This document shows, one piece after another, positions 1 to 8,338 of a DNA stretch of 57,891 nt. Under the pieces are notes generated by a model that was not told the origin of the DNA, did no database searches, and was given only the letters and a program-made list of their open reading frames with translations. Origin of the DNA: Pseudoxanthomonas taiwanensis (GTDB lineage Bacteria; Pseudomonadota; Gammaproteobacteria; Xanthomonadales; Xanthomonadaceae); assembly GCF_010093135.1 (NCBI RefSeq), contig NZ_PDWK01000001.1, forward strand, positions 1 through 57,891, in the 5' to 3' direction. Position 1 is the first letter of the stretch. The number at the start of each line of letters is the position of its first letter. The position numbers and the translations under genes were made by a program.

Positions 1-127
1 ACCCTCGCCGCCCGCGAAGTGCTGGCCGAACTGGCTCCGGACGGCATCACCGTCACCACAAGCGAAAACGGCGACCTCGTCGCCGAGATCGCCGCTTCGC
101 CTGTGCAGCTAAATGTGGTAGCGGGGG
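1..127. repeat. 127-bp exact direct repeat of the recombinase 3' end (copy 1)
   Basis: Bases 1-127 are identical to 31066-31192; the first mismatch is at 128 (G) against 31193 (C). Both copies encode the C-terminal end of the serine recombinase and end in the last 12 bases of the tRNA-fMet 3' end. The copy here is joined to the left end of the prophage instead of the host tRNA, as expected of attP. The repeat length is exactly 127 bp and starts at the window edge, so an assembly-graph overlap (k=127) is also possible. Confidence 0.95.
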
Positions 128-180
128 GGCGCTCCGTACTCTGGCTGTCACAGCCGATTCGGATCAACATCCTTCGCTGA
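1..180 (+). CDS. Serine recombinase, C-terminal fragment in attP-type context (5' partial)
   Basis: This open frame runs in from the window edge and matches the recombinase frame at 31066 codon for codon through ...VQLNVVAG. It then diverges and ends GRSVLWLSQPIRINILR with a TGA at 178-180. It is the tail the recombinase would have when the phage right end is joined to the phage left end (circular or tandem form). In the integrated copy at 31 kb the tail is instead read out of the host tRNA gene. Only 59 codons are present, so no catalytic domain is seen here. It could be a real upstream prophage copy, an excised-circle junction, or an assembly overlap. Confidence 0.7.
   Translation, partial: TLAAREVLAELAPDGITVTTSENGDLVAEIAASPVQLNVVAGGRSVLWLSQPIRINILR
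116..127. other. Putative attP core (12 bp, tRNA-fMet 3'-end sequence)
   Basis: The 12 bases TGGTAGCGGGGG occur here next to phage DNA and again at 31181-31192, where they form the 3' end (including CCA) of the host initiator tRNA. Strand exchange by the serine recombinase probably took place within this block. The exact 2-bp crossover cannot be seen without the left host junction. Confidence 0.6.
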
Positions 181-918
181 GCGCGGCATTCTACAGATCG
201 ACCAGTCAGAGGACAAGTCGCCCGGCTACCAGTCTGGCGGCAGCCACACGCTCCGTCGTTGTTGTGAGCTCCGGGCGCGGGGCTGGGGCCGATCGACTTT
301 GCCGTGGCCGGGCAGCGCTCGGCCACCGCTCTGCCGGCTGCCCAGGAGACCATGTGTTGCGCTTGTCATGGAAGTGACGGAGATCGCCCTGATTCAAAAA
401 AATCTGTGACCATCGGAAACGGGTTACAAAGGTTACATGCCGGTTCTCATTGAGATTTACCACTTACAATTCAATGACTTATGTAACATTGTTAAAGGTT
501 ACATTTGGGTAACTTTTAGGTTGTCATGCAACCTTGCAGAAGGTTGCTTCGTCGACCTCGACAGCCCTTTAAAATCAATGACATAACCTCGCATGCAACC
601 TGATGTAACCTTTCCGGGTTGCATGATTACTTCATGCAAATCAATCACTTAACCTGGAAATTCGGGGCATGTAACCTTTGCAACCCGTTTCCGATGGGCA
701 CGGAGAAATTGGCCCGCCGCGGCCGGCCCTCCCCCCTCATGTTCCACGCAGGGAATCGCAGGGTTCCACGCGCCCACGTCAGCGACGCCACGCCTGATGC
801 GCCGTGGCGATCCTCCACTTGCGGGTGTGCAGAAAAAACCGCATGCGAAGCGCCGGCGTGGCGCGGGGAGAATGCGGCGCGCGGCTGGTGCCGGCGGTGG
901 GGGCGGACGCCGCGGCAC
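181..918. other. Gene-free left end of the prophage
   Basis: No convincing gene lies between the recombinase tail and the portal gene. The short open frames here have no recognisable product and cross the inverted repeat. The stretch holds the AT-rich inverted-repeat/iteron cluster at 410-697 and the portal-operon terminator near 919-943. In P2 itself the cos site lies next to gene Q at this place, so the phage cos may lie around 700-1000, but I could not recognise a cohesive-end sequence. Confidence 0.6.
410..697. repeat. 32-bp inverted repeat bounding an AT-rich iteron cluster
   Basis: The arms at 410-441 and 666-697 are inverted copies differing at one base (A against G in GGGTTACAAAGG/GGGTTGCAAAGG). 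The 224 bp between them are AT-rich in an otherwise very GC-rich phage. They contain many copies of GGTTACA/TGTAACC and GGTTGCA/TGCAACC in both orientations, plus recurring AATCAATGAC-like words. The layout resembles an iteron-type replication origin or a multi-site protein-binding locus. With a primase-helicase at the other end of the prophage, an origin is my preferred reading, but it is inference. Confidence 0.75.
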
Positions 919-943
919 GAAAAAGCCGCCTCGAGGGCGGCTT
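919..943 (-). terminator. Rho-independent terminator after the portal operon
   Basis: Read on the minus strand, AAGCCGCC-CTCGA-GGCGGCTT is followed by a short T-run. It lies about 60 bases past the portal stop codon, where transcription of the leftward P-Q operon should end. Confidence 0.75.
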
Positions 944-999
944 GTGGGGAGGGCTGGGGCCGGGCAGGGCTGCTGCGGGGCAGCAGATATCCTGGCGCG

Positions 1000-1995
1000 C
1001 TACGGTTGATGCTGGAACCGGGTGAAGCGGATCACCTCTTCCCCCACCCAGTCGTTGACCTTGAGCATCCTGTGCTGGAGCGGCTCGAGCTCCAGCATCG
1101 CCCAGACCTGGGCGGCCTTGCCGATGTCGCCGAACCCGCCGGCATTCGTCGGCACCACGCCCAGCAGCTGCGGCGGCACGCGCAGCGCGGCGAGCATGTC
1201 GTCGCGCGTGATGTTCTTGACGCCGGTGAACTCGTCCTTGGCGGCGACTTCGCTGACCGGGATCAGCTGGATGCCATCCTTCTTGCCGTTGGGCGAGTGG
1301 AGGAACAGGTTGCGGAAGTTGCCCGGCCCCCGGGCGTTCTTGAGCGCATCGCGCAGTGCGCTGACGTCAGCGTCGTTCACCTGTGGATCCGATAGGTACA
1401 GGATGAACCCGGCGTGGCTGCCGTTGTTGTAGTACTTGCGCCGGAACAGCGTAGCCGATTCGTTGAGCAGCGCCGCCTGCATGGCCGGCAACCACTCGGG
1501 CAGCCCGTAAATCTCCTGGTCCACGCTGGCTTCGCGCAGCTGGAACACTTTGCCGCGCGGAAATTCATGGTCCTGCCCCCAGCCTGTGACCTGGAAGAAC
1601 CGCCCCGGGTCCACGCCGCGGCGCACGTACCGGGCCAACGGCGGAACCAGGGCCTGCGGCGCGCCCAGCCGATTGTCGCGGCGTTCGAGGTAGGCCATGC
1701 CGAAGGTGAGCCAGTCAGTGGCGAACTGCTCGAACGCCTCCCGCGACAGCAGCCGGTGCGGCACGAAGGTGCGTGCCAGCATGTTGCGCTTGAACATCAG
1801 CCCGGTCTGCAGGTAGACGTTGCTGCGCGTCAATCGCGCCAGCGCATGCAGTGGCAGCGGCGGCTCGTACCAGCGTCCGTTTTTCCAGCACTCCACGTAA
1901 TCCAGCAACCCGCGCGAATCGAGCACGGGTTCCGGGTCACCAAACGTGAAGGCCTCGATACGCGGCTCCTGCGTCGCCGTGGTCTCGTGGATCAT
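1000..1995 (-). CDS. Q: Phage portal protein (P2 gpQ family)
   Basis: The gene codes for 331 aa, close to the length of P2 gpQ. It should form the dodecameric portal ring at one capsid vertex through which DNA is packed and to which the tail joins. Family features include the N-terminal FTFGDPEPVLD region, the conserved NVYLQTGLMFKRNMLARTF stretch, and the C-terminal RVPPQLLGVVPTNAGGFGD segment typical of PBSX/P2 portals. Its ATG overlaps the stop of the terminase ATPase gene by one base (TAATG), so the two are translationally coupled in a P-Q operon opposite to the other late genes, as in P2. Confidence 0.95.
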   Translation of the reverse strand: MIHETTATQEPRIEAFTFGDPEPVLDSRGLLDYVECWKNGRWYEPPLPLHALARLTRSNVYLQTGLMFKRNMLARTFVPHRLLSREAFEQFATDWLTFGMAYLERRDNRLGAPQALVPPLARYVRRGVDPGRFFQVTGWGQDHEFPRGKVFQLREASVDQEIYGLPEWLPAMQAALLNESATLFRRKYYNNGSHAGFILYLSDPQVNDADVSALRDALKNARGPGNFRNLFLHSPNGKKDGIQLIPVSEVAAKDEFTGVKNITRDDMLAALRVPPQLLGVVPTNAGGFGDIGKAAQVWAMLELEPLQHRMLKVNDWVGEEVIRFTRFQHQP

Positions 1996-3761
1996 TACAG
2001 GATCTCCATCATGCTGCCGGAGCGCCCGGCCTGGCTCTCCAGCGGTTCGTTATGCAGGGCGTGCATCAGCGCCCAGGCCAGATCGGCGTGGCCGGTGATC
2101 CGGTTGCGCCCAGCGGTATAGGTCACCTGCCGGCCGCTGGCGGTCACCGTCTTCTGGATCGCGAGCAGCGCCTGGGTGAGATCGGTCCAGCCGGCGTCGT
2201 ACTGCAAACGACGGTTCTTGATCACGTCGTAGGCCTTGAGCACCAGGGCGTTTTTCAGTTCGACCGAGTACTGCATGGCCGTCACCGCCGGGAAGAACTG
2301 CCGCACCAACTGCGCCACGCCGGACCCCATGCCGGTGGCATCGATGCCGATATAGGTGACCCAGTACCGATCGGTGACCTTGCGTATCGCCTCCGCCTGG
2401 GCCGCGAAGTCCATGCCCCGGAACTGGTGCCGCTCCAGCACCCGAAACGGCTCGCCCGGCGTGGTCGGCGCAGCCACCACCACCAGTCCGGCGCTGTCGC
2501 CGGTCTCCGCCGGGTCGTAGCCCACCCACACCGGACGATCGCCGTAAGGCCGCACGGCGAACGGCTTGAAGTCCCCGGCCCAATCGACCAGGGCGTCCAC
2601 CTGGCACGGCTGCAGCATCGCCAGCGGAAATACGCTGGCGCTGTCGTCGATGAACTTGCACAGAAACAGATTCGCGAAATCCTCCGCGCTGTACTCCAGC
2701 CGCAATTCCTCGATGTCGAACAGCGTGCAGCCGGCGCGCTCGGCATCCTCGATGGTGACGATCTGGCGCCAGATGCGGTCCTCGCACAGCCGCCCGCTGG
2801 CCAGCGCCTTGTGGCTCACGTCGATCTCGATCTGCTGCGCCGCAGTACGCCCCTTGTTGAGCCGGGTGCCATCCCAGAACGGACAGGCCTCGTGCGCCAA
2901 CGTGCTGGGCGTGCTGAAGTAGGTCTTTCGCCAATGCTTGTGTGTGGCCATGGCGCTGGCCAGCTTGTTCAGCTCGCCGAACCTCGGCACCCAGAAAAAC
3001 TCGTCGAAGTAGAAATCGCCGTGGTAGCCCTGCGCGGTTCGGCTGCTGGTACTGACGAAACGGATTTCCGCACCGTTGTCCAGCTTGATCAGGTCATCGT
3101 TGGCGCGCAGCTCGCGGTCCAGAACCTGGCGCACGAAGTCCTGCATGTAGTTTTTGAAGATGAAGCTCTGGTTCTTGCTGGCCGACAGGAAAATCTTGTT
3201 GTGGCCGGTTTCCAGCGCATCCACCAGCGCCTCGCGGGCGAAGTAGAACGTCGCGCCGATCTGGCGGCTCTTGAGGATGACCCGGGTACGCTGGTTCTTC
3301 TCGCGATACCACGCCCGCTGGTACTCGAAGCAGGCGTCCAGGAACGCATCCTTCAGCCGCTCGATTTCATCATCGCTGAAGGCATTCTTCTTCGGCGGCT
3401 TCTTCGGCCCTGCATTGCGGTTGGCCACCGCGGGGTTCAGGTCCGCTTCGTTGCCCCCGCCCTGGTAGCGCTGGATGCGCGCCTGCCGCTCCAGCTGCCG
3501 GTGCAGCAGGTCAATCTCCTTGAAGTCCCCTCCGCTCTTGCCCTCCTTCAGGATCAACTGCACCAGCCGCGCCTCCAGCGCCCCGCCGATCCGCTCCACG
3601 TTGCCGGCGTCGTCCCACCCGTCCCGGGCTTTCCAGGCATGGACCGTTTTCTCGTTCAGTGCCAGCTCGCGCGCGATCTCGCACACGCGCCATCCCGTCC
3701 AGTACAGGAAACGGGCACGCCGGCGCGGGTCCATGTCGACGTAGGCAGCATTCTCGATCAC
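1995..3761 (-). CDS. P: Terminase large (ATPase) subunit, P2 gpP family
   Basis: The gene codes for 588 aa, the usual gpP length. It is the motor that pumps DNA into the prohead. An N-terminal helix-turn-helix (about residues 10-45) is followed by the ATPase core: a P-loop-like segment RVILKSRQIGATF near 160-172 and a Walker B region FYFDEFFW with D253/E254. The C-terminal half has nuclease-fold acidic motifs (GYDPAETGDSAG and YIGIDATGMGSG). It is transcribed divergently from the scaffold gene with 151 bp between them, which must hold both late promoters. I did not find a clear Ogr site there. Confidence 0.95.
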   Translation of the reverse strand: MIENAAYVDMDPRRRARFLYWTGWRVCEIARELALNEKTVHAWKARDGWDDAGNVERIGGALEARLVQLILKEGKSGGDFKEIDLLHRQLERQARIQRYQGGGNEADLNPAVANRNAGPKKPPKKNAFSDDEIERLKDAFLDACFEYQRAWYREKNQRTRVILKSRQIGATFYFAREALVDALETGHNKIFLSASKNQSFIFKNYMQDFVRQVLDRELRANDDLIKLDNGAEIRFVSTSSRTAQGYHGDFYFDEFFWVPRFGELNKLASAMATHKHWRKTYFSTPSTLAHEACPFWDGTRLNKGRTAAQQIEIDVSHKALASGRLCEDRIWRQIVTIEDAERAGCTLFDIEELRLEYSAEDFANLFLCKFIDDSASVFPLAMLQPCQVDALVDWAGDFKPFAVRPYGDRPVWVGYDPAETGDSAGLVVVAAPTTPGEPFRVLERHQFRGMDFAAQAEAIRKVTDRYWVTYIGIDATGMGSGVAQLVRQFFPAVTAMQYSVELKNALVLKAYDVIKNRRLQYDAGWTDLTQALLAIQKTVTASGRQVTYTAGRNRITGHADLAWALMHALHNEPLESQAGRSGSMMEIL

Positions 3762-3912
3762 GGCAGCCAGCCTGCGTGATGCGGCTCAACCTCCGAAGTT
3801 CTCCACGGCGTAAATCGTCCATCTACACCGCGCCCGCGTTGCCGCCGGCTGCCGGCCTGCCCACCCTGCTGAACCGAGATAGCGCCGCAGGCGCGTTGGG
3901 AACGAGGCCAGC
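3762..3912. promoter_or_regulatory. Divergent late-promoter region between P and O
   Basis: These 151 bp separate the leftward P-Q and rightward O-N-M-L genes. In P2 the equivalent gap contains two late promoters activated by the zinc-finger protein Ogr. I see no strong sigma70 boxes, in keeping with activator-dependent late promoters, and no certain dyad. Confidence 0.4.
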
Positions 3913-4713
3913 ATGAGCAAGAAGTACCGCAGCAAGTGGTTCCGCGTCGCGGTCGAAGGCGCCACGATCGACGGGCGCAGCATCGACCGTAAGTGGATCG
4001 AGGAAGCCGCTGCCAACTATGACCGCAACACCTATGGCGCGCGCGTGTGGATCGAGCACCTGCGCAGTCTGACTGCGGACGACAGCAGCCTGTTCCCGGC
4101 CGTTGGCGACGTGCTTGCGCTGAAGGCCGAGGAGGTGTCCATCGGCGGCGAGAAGAAGCTGGCCCTGTACGCGCAGATCGAACCCACCGAAAAGCTGGTG
4201 GAGATCGTCAACACCCGCAAGCAGAAGATCTACACCAGCGTGGAGATCACACCGAAATTCGCCGACACCGGCCAGGCCTACCTGACCGGCCTGGGCGTCA
4301 CCGACAGCCCGGCCAGCCTCGGCACTGAAGCGCTGGTATTCAGCGCCGTGCGCCGGCAGCGCGGCGACCGTGTCTACAGCCCCGGCGAGGAGACGCTGAT
4401 CGAGTTCGAGGAAGCAGACGCGCCCTCGAAGCTGGATGCGCTGTTCGCCAGGCTGGAGACCCTGCTGGGCGGCAAGCCGGCACGTCATGACCCGGGCCCG
4501 GAACCACTGCCCGCCCTGGTGCGCGAGTTCGCTGAGACCGCGCGCAGCGATGTCGCGGAACTGCGCGCCGCCCTGGACCGGAACGCCACCGCCCTGGCGG
4601 AGCTGCGCGCCGACGTCACCGCCCTGCGCGACCAGTTGTCCGCCACGTCGGACGGCAGCCCCCCACGTCCGGTCGTCGCCGGCGCCCACAACATCGCCCT
4701 CACCGAATTCTGA
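3913..4713 (+). CDS. O: Capsid scaffolding protein / prohead protease (P2 gpO family)
   Basis: The protein of 266 aa should guide prohead assembly and then cleave itself, the major capsid protein and the portal. Residues D20, H49 and S109 align by position and context with the reported P2 gpO protease triad (D19, H48, S107): ATIDG, WIEHL and KIYTSVEIT. The C-terminal part (about 175-250) is rich in A, L, R and E with coiled-coil character, as expected of the scaffold. It lies directly upstream of the major capsid gene, 14 bp away. Confidence 0.95.
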   Translation: MSKKYRSKWFRVAVEGATIDGRSIDRKWIEEAAANYDRNTYGARVWIEHLRSLTADDSSLFPAVGDVLALKAEEVSIGGEKKLALYAQIEPTEKLVEIVNTRKQKIYTSVEITPKFADTGQAYLTGLGVTDSPASLGTEALVFSAVRRQRGDRVYSPGEETLIEFEEADAPSKLDALFARLETLLGGKPARHDPGPEPLPALVREFAETARSDVAELRAALDRNATALAELRADVTALRDQLSATSDGSPPRPVVAGAHNIALTEF

Positions 4714-4727
4714 GATCCGGAGCCCCC

Positions 4728-5741
4728 ATGCGCACTGCCACCCGAACCCACTTCGACGCCTATCTGTCGCGGATCGCGCAGCTCAACGGCGTGTCCGATG
4801 CCACCCGCATCTTCAGCACCAGCCCCAGCGTCCAGCAGACGCTGGAGACGAAGATGCAGGAGTCCAGCGAATTCCTGCGCCAGATCAACATGATCGGCGT
4901 GCGCGACCTGGCGGGCCAGAAAGTGGGCCTCACCATCACCAGCACCATTGCCAGCCGCACCGACACCAGCGGCAGCGGCGTGCGCAGCCCCATCAATGTG
5001 GCCGACACCGACGCCCGGGGCTACGAGTGCAAGCAGACCAATTTCGACACCGGCATCCCCTATGCCCTGCTGGACGCCTGGGCGAAGTTCCCGGACTTCC
5101 AGACGCGCCTGAGCAACGCGATCCTGCGCCAGCAGGCGCTGGACCGGATCATGATCGGCTTCAACGGCGTCAGCGCCGCGGCCACCACGGACCGAGCCAC
5201 GCATCCGCTGCTGCAGGACGTGAACATCGGCTGGCTGCAGCACTACCGCGACGACGCCCCGGCCCGCGTGCTGGACGAAGGCGCCACCAGCGGCGTGGTC
5301 AAGGTGGGCGGCACCAACCCGGACTACGCCAACCTCGACGCGCTGGTCATGGACGCCGTCAACAGCCTGATCGAACCCTGGTACCAGGACGACACCCGCC
5401 TGGTGGCGATCGTCGGCCGCGACCTGCTCAACGACAAGTACTTCCAGATCGTCAACCGCAACCTGGACCCGACCGAGCAGCTGGCCGCCGACATCATCAC
5501 CAGCCGCAAGCAACTGGGCGGCCTGCCGGCGGTGCGCGTGCCGTACTTCCCCACCGGCACCATCCTGATCACGGCCCTGTCCAACCTCTCGCTGTACTGG
5601 CAGGAGGACGGCCGCCGCCGCTACATCCGCGACGAGCCGGAGAAGAACCGCGTCGCCAACTACGAATCGTCCAACGACGCCTACGTCGTCGAGGACTACG
5701 GCTTCGGCTGCCTGATCGAGAACATCCAGCTGGGCGACTGA
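4728..5741 (+). CDS. N: Major capsid protein (P2 gpN family)
   Basis: At 337 aa it is close to P2 gpN (357 aa). It makes the T=7 shell. The N-terminus (MRTATRTHFDAYLSRIAQLN) and the C-terminal EPEKNRVANYESSNDAYVVEDYG segment are characteristic. It lies between scaffold and small terminase genes, as in P2. The first 30 or so residues are expected to be removed by the gpO protease. Confidence 0.95.
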   Translation: MRTATRTHFDAYLSRIAQLNGVSDATRIFSTSPSVQQTLETKMQESSEFLRQINMIGVRDLAGQKVGLTITSTIASRTDTSGSGVRSPINVADTDARGYECKQTNFDTGIPYALLDAWAKFPDFQTRLSNAILRQQALDRIMIGFNGVSAAATTDRATHPLLQDVNIGWLQHYRDDAPARVLDEGATSGVVKVGGTNPDYANLDALVMDAVNSLIEPWYQDDTRLVAIVGRDLLNDKYFQIVNRNLDPTEQLAADIITSRKQLGGLPAVRVPYFPTGTILITALSNLSLYWQEDGRRRYIRDEPEKNRVANYESSNDAYVVEDYGFGCLIENIQLGD

Positions 5742-5752
5742 CGGAGGCCCGA

Positions 5753-6610
5753 ATGAGCATTGCCCGACGCAGTTTCGAGGCCAAAGCGGCCGCCCACCGG
5801 CGCGCGCGCGCCGCCGCCGCGGCCGAGGTCGCGCGCAAGGCCACCGCCGCGGCCGAGCCCACCCGCGTCCAGCCCGCGATCGCCACGGCGGTCATGCCGG
5901 CACCGGTGCAGACCCCGGCCCAGCGCACCCGGGTACGCAAGCAGGTGACGGTGGAGCAGGCCGATGGCAGCGCCCTGCGAGGCGACCTCACCCAGTACGA
6001 ACAGCACCTGGCCAAGCTCCAGCAGGACCGGCTGCGGCTCAAGCAAGTGCAGTCCAAGGCCGCCAAGTCCCAGATCAAGCGCGAGCTGGTGGCCGAATAC
6101 GACCCCTACCTGGACGGCGTGCTGGCCGCCGACACCGGCTCCCCCGACGAAGTGCTGACCACCTTGCTGGTGTGGAACATCGATGCCGGCCGGTTCGAGC
6201 GTGCCCTGGAGCTGGCCGCCTATGCCTTCCGCCACGGCCTGGAAACCGCCGACCGCTTCAGGCGCACCCTCGGCACCCTGGTGGCCGAGGAAATCGCCGA
6301 GGCCGCGCTGGACGCCCTGGCCGCAGGCGACGCCGTCGGCCACGTGCCCGTGGACGTGCTGGCCCGCACTGCCGACCTGGTGACCGGCCAGGACATGCCC
6401 GACGAAGTGCGCGCCAAGCTCTTCCTCGCCCTGGGCCGCAGCGTGCTGGCGAATGCCGGGGACGCCGGGGACGCGCCCGGCGCCGAATCGCTGTCCCATG
6501 CCGTGGACTGGCTGCAACAGGCCATCGCCCTGCACGCCGGATGCGGCGGCAAGAAGGATCTGGAGCGCGCCCAGCGCCTCCTGAAGAAACAGGCCGGCCC
6601 TGCCGGCTGA
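5753..6610 (+). CDS. M: Terminase small/endonuclease subunit (P2 gpM family)
   Basis: 285 aa from the ATG at 5753, which has an upstream GGAGG. The frame is open far upstream, but that part overlaps the capsid gene. In P2, gpM with gpP cuts at cos. Seen here: a basic, alanine-rich N-terminus (residues 5-60), a conserved middle around 95-130 (KSQIKRELVAEYDPYLDGVL), and the typical DEVLTTLLVWNIDAGRFERAL motif. The alanine/arginine-rich N-terminal stretch is longer than in P2 (247 aa). Confidence 0.92.
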   Translation: MSIARRSFEAKAAAHRRARAAAAAEVARKATAAAEPTRVQPAIATAVMPAPVQTPAQRTRVRKQVTVEQADGSALRGDLTQYEQHLAKLQQDRLRLKQVQSKAAKSQIKRELVAEYDPYLDGVLAADTGSPDEVLTTLLVWNIDAGRFERALELAAYAFRHGLETADRFRRTLGTLVAEEIAEAALDALAAGDAVGHVPVDVLARTADLVTGQDMPDEVRAKLFLALGRSVLANAGDAGDAPGAESLSHAVDWLQQAIALHAGCGGKKDLERAQRLLKKQAGPAG

Positions 6611-6706
6611 CCAGGCGCCCCCGCGCACCCGCCGGCTCCGGGCATCACGCGGCCTCTCTCCCCGCGTGCGCTGCCCGGACCACCGGCGACCTGAACAGGA
6701 ACCACC

Positions 6707-7168
6707 ATGTCCGGCTTCATCGCCACCGCCCCGTCCACCGCGTCCGGCCTCGCCAACGACGGCTGGTGGCCCGACGTGTCCGTGCAGGCCGTGCGCGACG
6801 AGCTGCGCCTGGACGGCACCGTGACCGAAGCCCGCCTCGAGGCCGCCCTGCTGGCCGCGGTGATGACCGTGAACGACGAACTGGCCGCCTGGCGCGCCGC
6901 CCGGGAAGCGGAAGGCCACGCCACCCTGGCCGACGTACCCGCCCCGCAGATCGGCGGCGCGTCGCGCCTGGTGCGGCTGTACCTGCGCGCCACCGCGTGC
7001 TGCGCCGCGGCCGACATCGCCGAGCAGTACCGCAGCTTCGATGCGACCAGCGCGGGAAACCAGCGCGCCGACGCCCTGACCCCCTCGATCGACGAACTGC
7101 GCCGCAACCAGCGCTGGGCGATCCGCGACCTGCTCGGCGCCGGCCGCGTCACCGTGGACCTGATCTGA
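6707..7168 (+). CDS. L: Head completion/stabilisation protein (P2 gpL family)
   Basis: The 153-aa product matches the gpL family in size and in its 3' part (LVRLYLRATACCAAADIAEQYRSFDAT...DELRRNQRWAIRDLLG). It binds the portal after packaging and completes the head-tail joint. The stop overlaps the start of gene X (TGATG), so the two are probably coupled. A 96-bp gap without recognisable features precedes it. Confidence 0.93.
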   Translation: MSGFIATAPSTASGLANDGWWPDVSVQAVRDELRLDGTVTEARLEAALLAAVMTVNDELAAWRAAREAEGHATLADVPAPQIGGASRLVRLYLRATACCAAADIAEQYRSFDATSAGNQRADALTPSIDELRRNQRWAIRDLLGAGRVTVDLI

Positions 7169-7380
7169 TGCGCGTCGCCGCACGCCAGCACGACACCCTC
7201 GACGCCCTGTGCTGGCGCCACCTGGGCCGCACCGCCGGCGTCGTCGAACAGGCGCTGGACCTCAACCCCGGCCTGGCCGCGCTCGGCCCGGTCCTGCCCA
7301 TCGGCACCGTGGTCATCCTGCCGGACACCCCCCCTGCCACCGAACCCCACGTCCAACGCCTCGTACAGCTCTGGAACTGA
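7168..7380 (+). CDS. X: Tail protein X (P2 gpX family)
   Basis: A small protein of 70 aa in the P2 gpX position between L and the holin. It starts with an ATG overlapping the L stop codon. The fold is LysM-like: a D-T-L-D-x-L-C-W-R-H-x-G motif near residues 9-20 and a hydrophobic IGTVVILPD strand near 46-54. gpX is needed for tail assembly in P2; its exact place in the tail is not settled. Confidence 0.9.
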   Translation: MRVAARQHDTLDALCWRHLGRTAGVVEQALDLNPGLAALGPVLPIGTVVILPDTPPATEPHVQRLVQLWN

Positions 7381-7383
7381 CCC

Positions 7384-7710
7384 ATGCACACCCCACGCGA
7401 CCCCACCAGCATCAGCCTGCTGACCTACGCCTGGGTCATTGCGCTGTCGTCATTCGGCGGCCTGGCCAGCTTCCTGGGCAAGTACCGCCGCGGCGAAGTG
7501 CGCGCGATCAACATCACCGAGCTTGTCGGCGAACTGGTGATCAGCGCCTTCGCCGGCATCATCACCTACTACCTGTGCACGTGGTCGCAGCTGGATCCGA
7601 TGCTGACCGCCGCCCTGGTCGGCATCTGCGGGCATATGGGCAGTCGCGCAGTGCTGCTGGCCGAGCAGCGCCTGCGTCGCATGTTCGACCGCATGGGACC
7701 CCATGCTTGA
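7384..7710 (+). CDS. Phage holin, superfamily III type
   Basis: 108 aa with three predicted membrane segments (about 15-33, 47-66 and 71-90), consistent with the LydA/phage_holin_3 family rather than the P2 gpY type. It sits exactly where P2 has its holin and directly ahead of the endolysin, overlapping it by 8 bp. It should form the inner-membrane lesion that releases the endolysin. A conserved S-F-G-G and GHMGSRA surrounding the last segment support the family call. Confidence 0.85.
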   Translation: MHTPRDPTSISLLTYAWVIALSSFGGLASFLGKYRRGEVRAINITELVGELVISAFAGIITYYLCTWSQLDPMLTAALVGICGHMGSRAVLLAEQRLRRMFDRMGPHA

Positions 7711-8338
7711 CGCTGCCACCTTGTCCCACGTGATGGGATGTCCGATGCGCCGCGCCGCCCACTGGGCCACCCCTCTTGCCCGTGCCATGGAACGCCACGG
7801 CATCACCACCCCCCGTCGCGCCGCGCACTTCCTGGCCCAGATCGGACACGAGAGCGCGAGCCTCTCGCGCCTGGAGGAGAACCTCGACTACAGCGCCGCC
7901 CGTCTGCGCGAGGTCTGGCCATCCCGGTTCGACGCCGCCACCGCCCGCGCCTACGCCCGCCAGCCCGAACGCATCGCCAACCGCGTCTACGCCAACCGCC
8001 TGGGCAATGGCGACGAAGCCAGCGGCGACGGCTGGACCTACCGCGGCCGCGGACCGATCCAGCTCACCGGCCGCGCCAACTACCGCCGCATGGCCCGGAT
8101 CACCGGCCTGCCCCTGGAGGCCCAACCAGCGCTAGCCGCCGAGATCGACGCGGGCGCACTGATCGCCGCGGCGTGGTGGCAGGACGCGGGACTGAACACG
8201 CTGGCCGACACCGGCGACATCCTCGATGTCAGCCGCCGGGTGAACCTGGGCACCACCCGGACCCACCGCATGCCCAATGGGCTGTCGGACCGGATCACCC
8301 GCACCCGCCGCGCCCTGGCACTGCTGGAGGCCGCCTGA
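7703..8338 (+). CDS. Endolysin, glycoside hydrolase family 19
   Basis: 211 aa, single GH19 lysozyme/chitinase-like domain, cutting peptidoglycan glycan strands. Catalytic glutamates are E50 (in QIGHES) and the pair at 58/59 (LSRLEENLDY). The substrate-cleft motif YRGRGPIQLTGRANY (near residues 112-126) is diagnostic. There is no signal peptide, so export depends on the upstream holin. The start at 7703 overlaps the holin end and the stop overlaps the Rz start (TGATG), a tight lysis cassette. It replaces the P2 endolysin gpK. Confidence 0.95.
   Translation: MLDAATLSHVMGCPMRRAAHWATPLARAMERHGITTPRRAAHFLAQIGHESASLSRLEENLDYSAARLREVWPSRFDAATARAYARQPERIANRVYANRLGNGDEASGDGWTYRGRGPIQLTGRANYRRMARITGLPLEAQPALAAEIDAGALIAAAWWQDAGLNTLADTGDILDVSRRVNLGTTRTHRMPNGLSDRITRTRRALALLEAA

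Noticed and set aside
206-463. 85-codon minus-strand frame in the left end
   Set aside because: It starts inside the inverted repeat, is arginine-rich from GC-skewed sequence, and resembles no known protein.
700-1000. P2-type cos site
   Set aside because: Expected here from gene order, but no cohesive-end sequence could be recognised by eye, so it is not listed as a feature.
2052-3779. 575-codon plus-strand frame opposite the terminase
   Set aside because: Antisense shadow of the P gene; composition is that of reverse-read GC-rich codons and no motif is seen. The same holds for the long frames opposite the nuo genes (for example 34294-36771 and 39326-41809).
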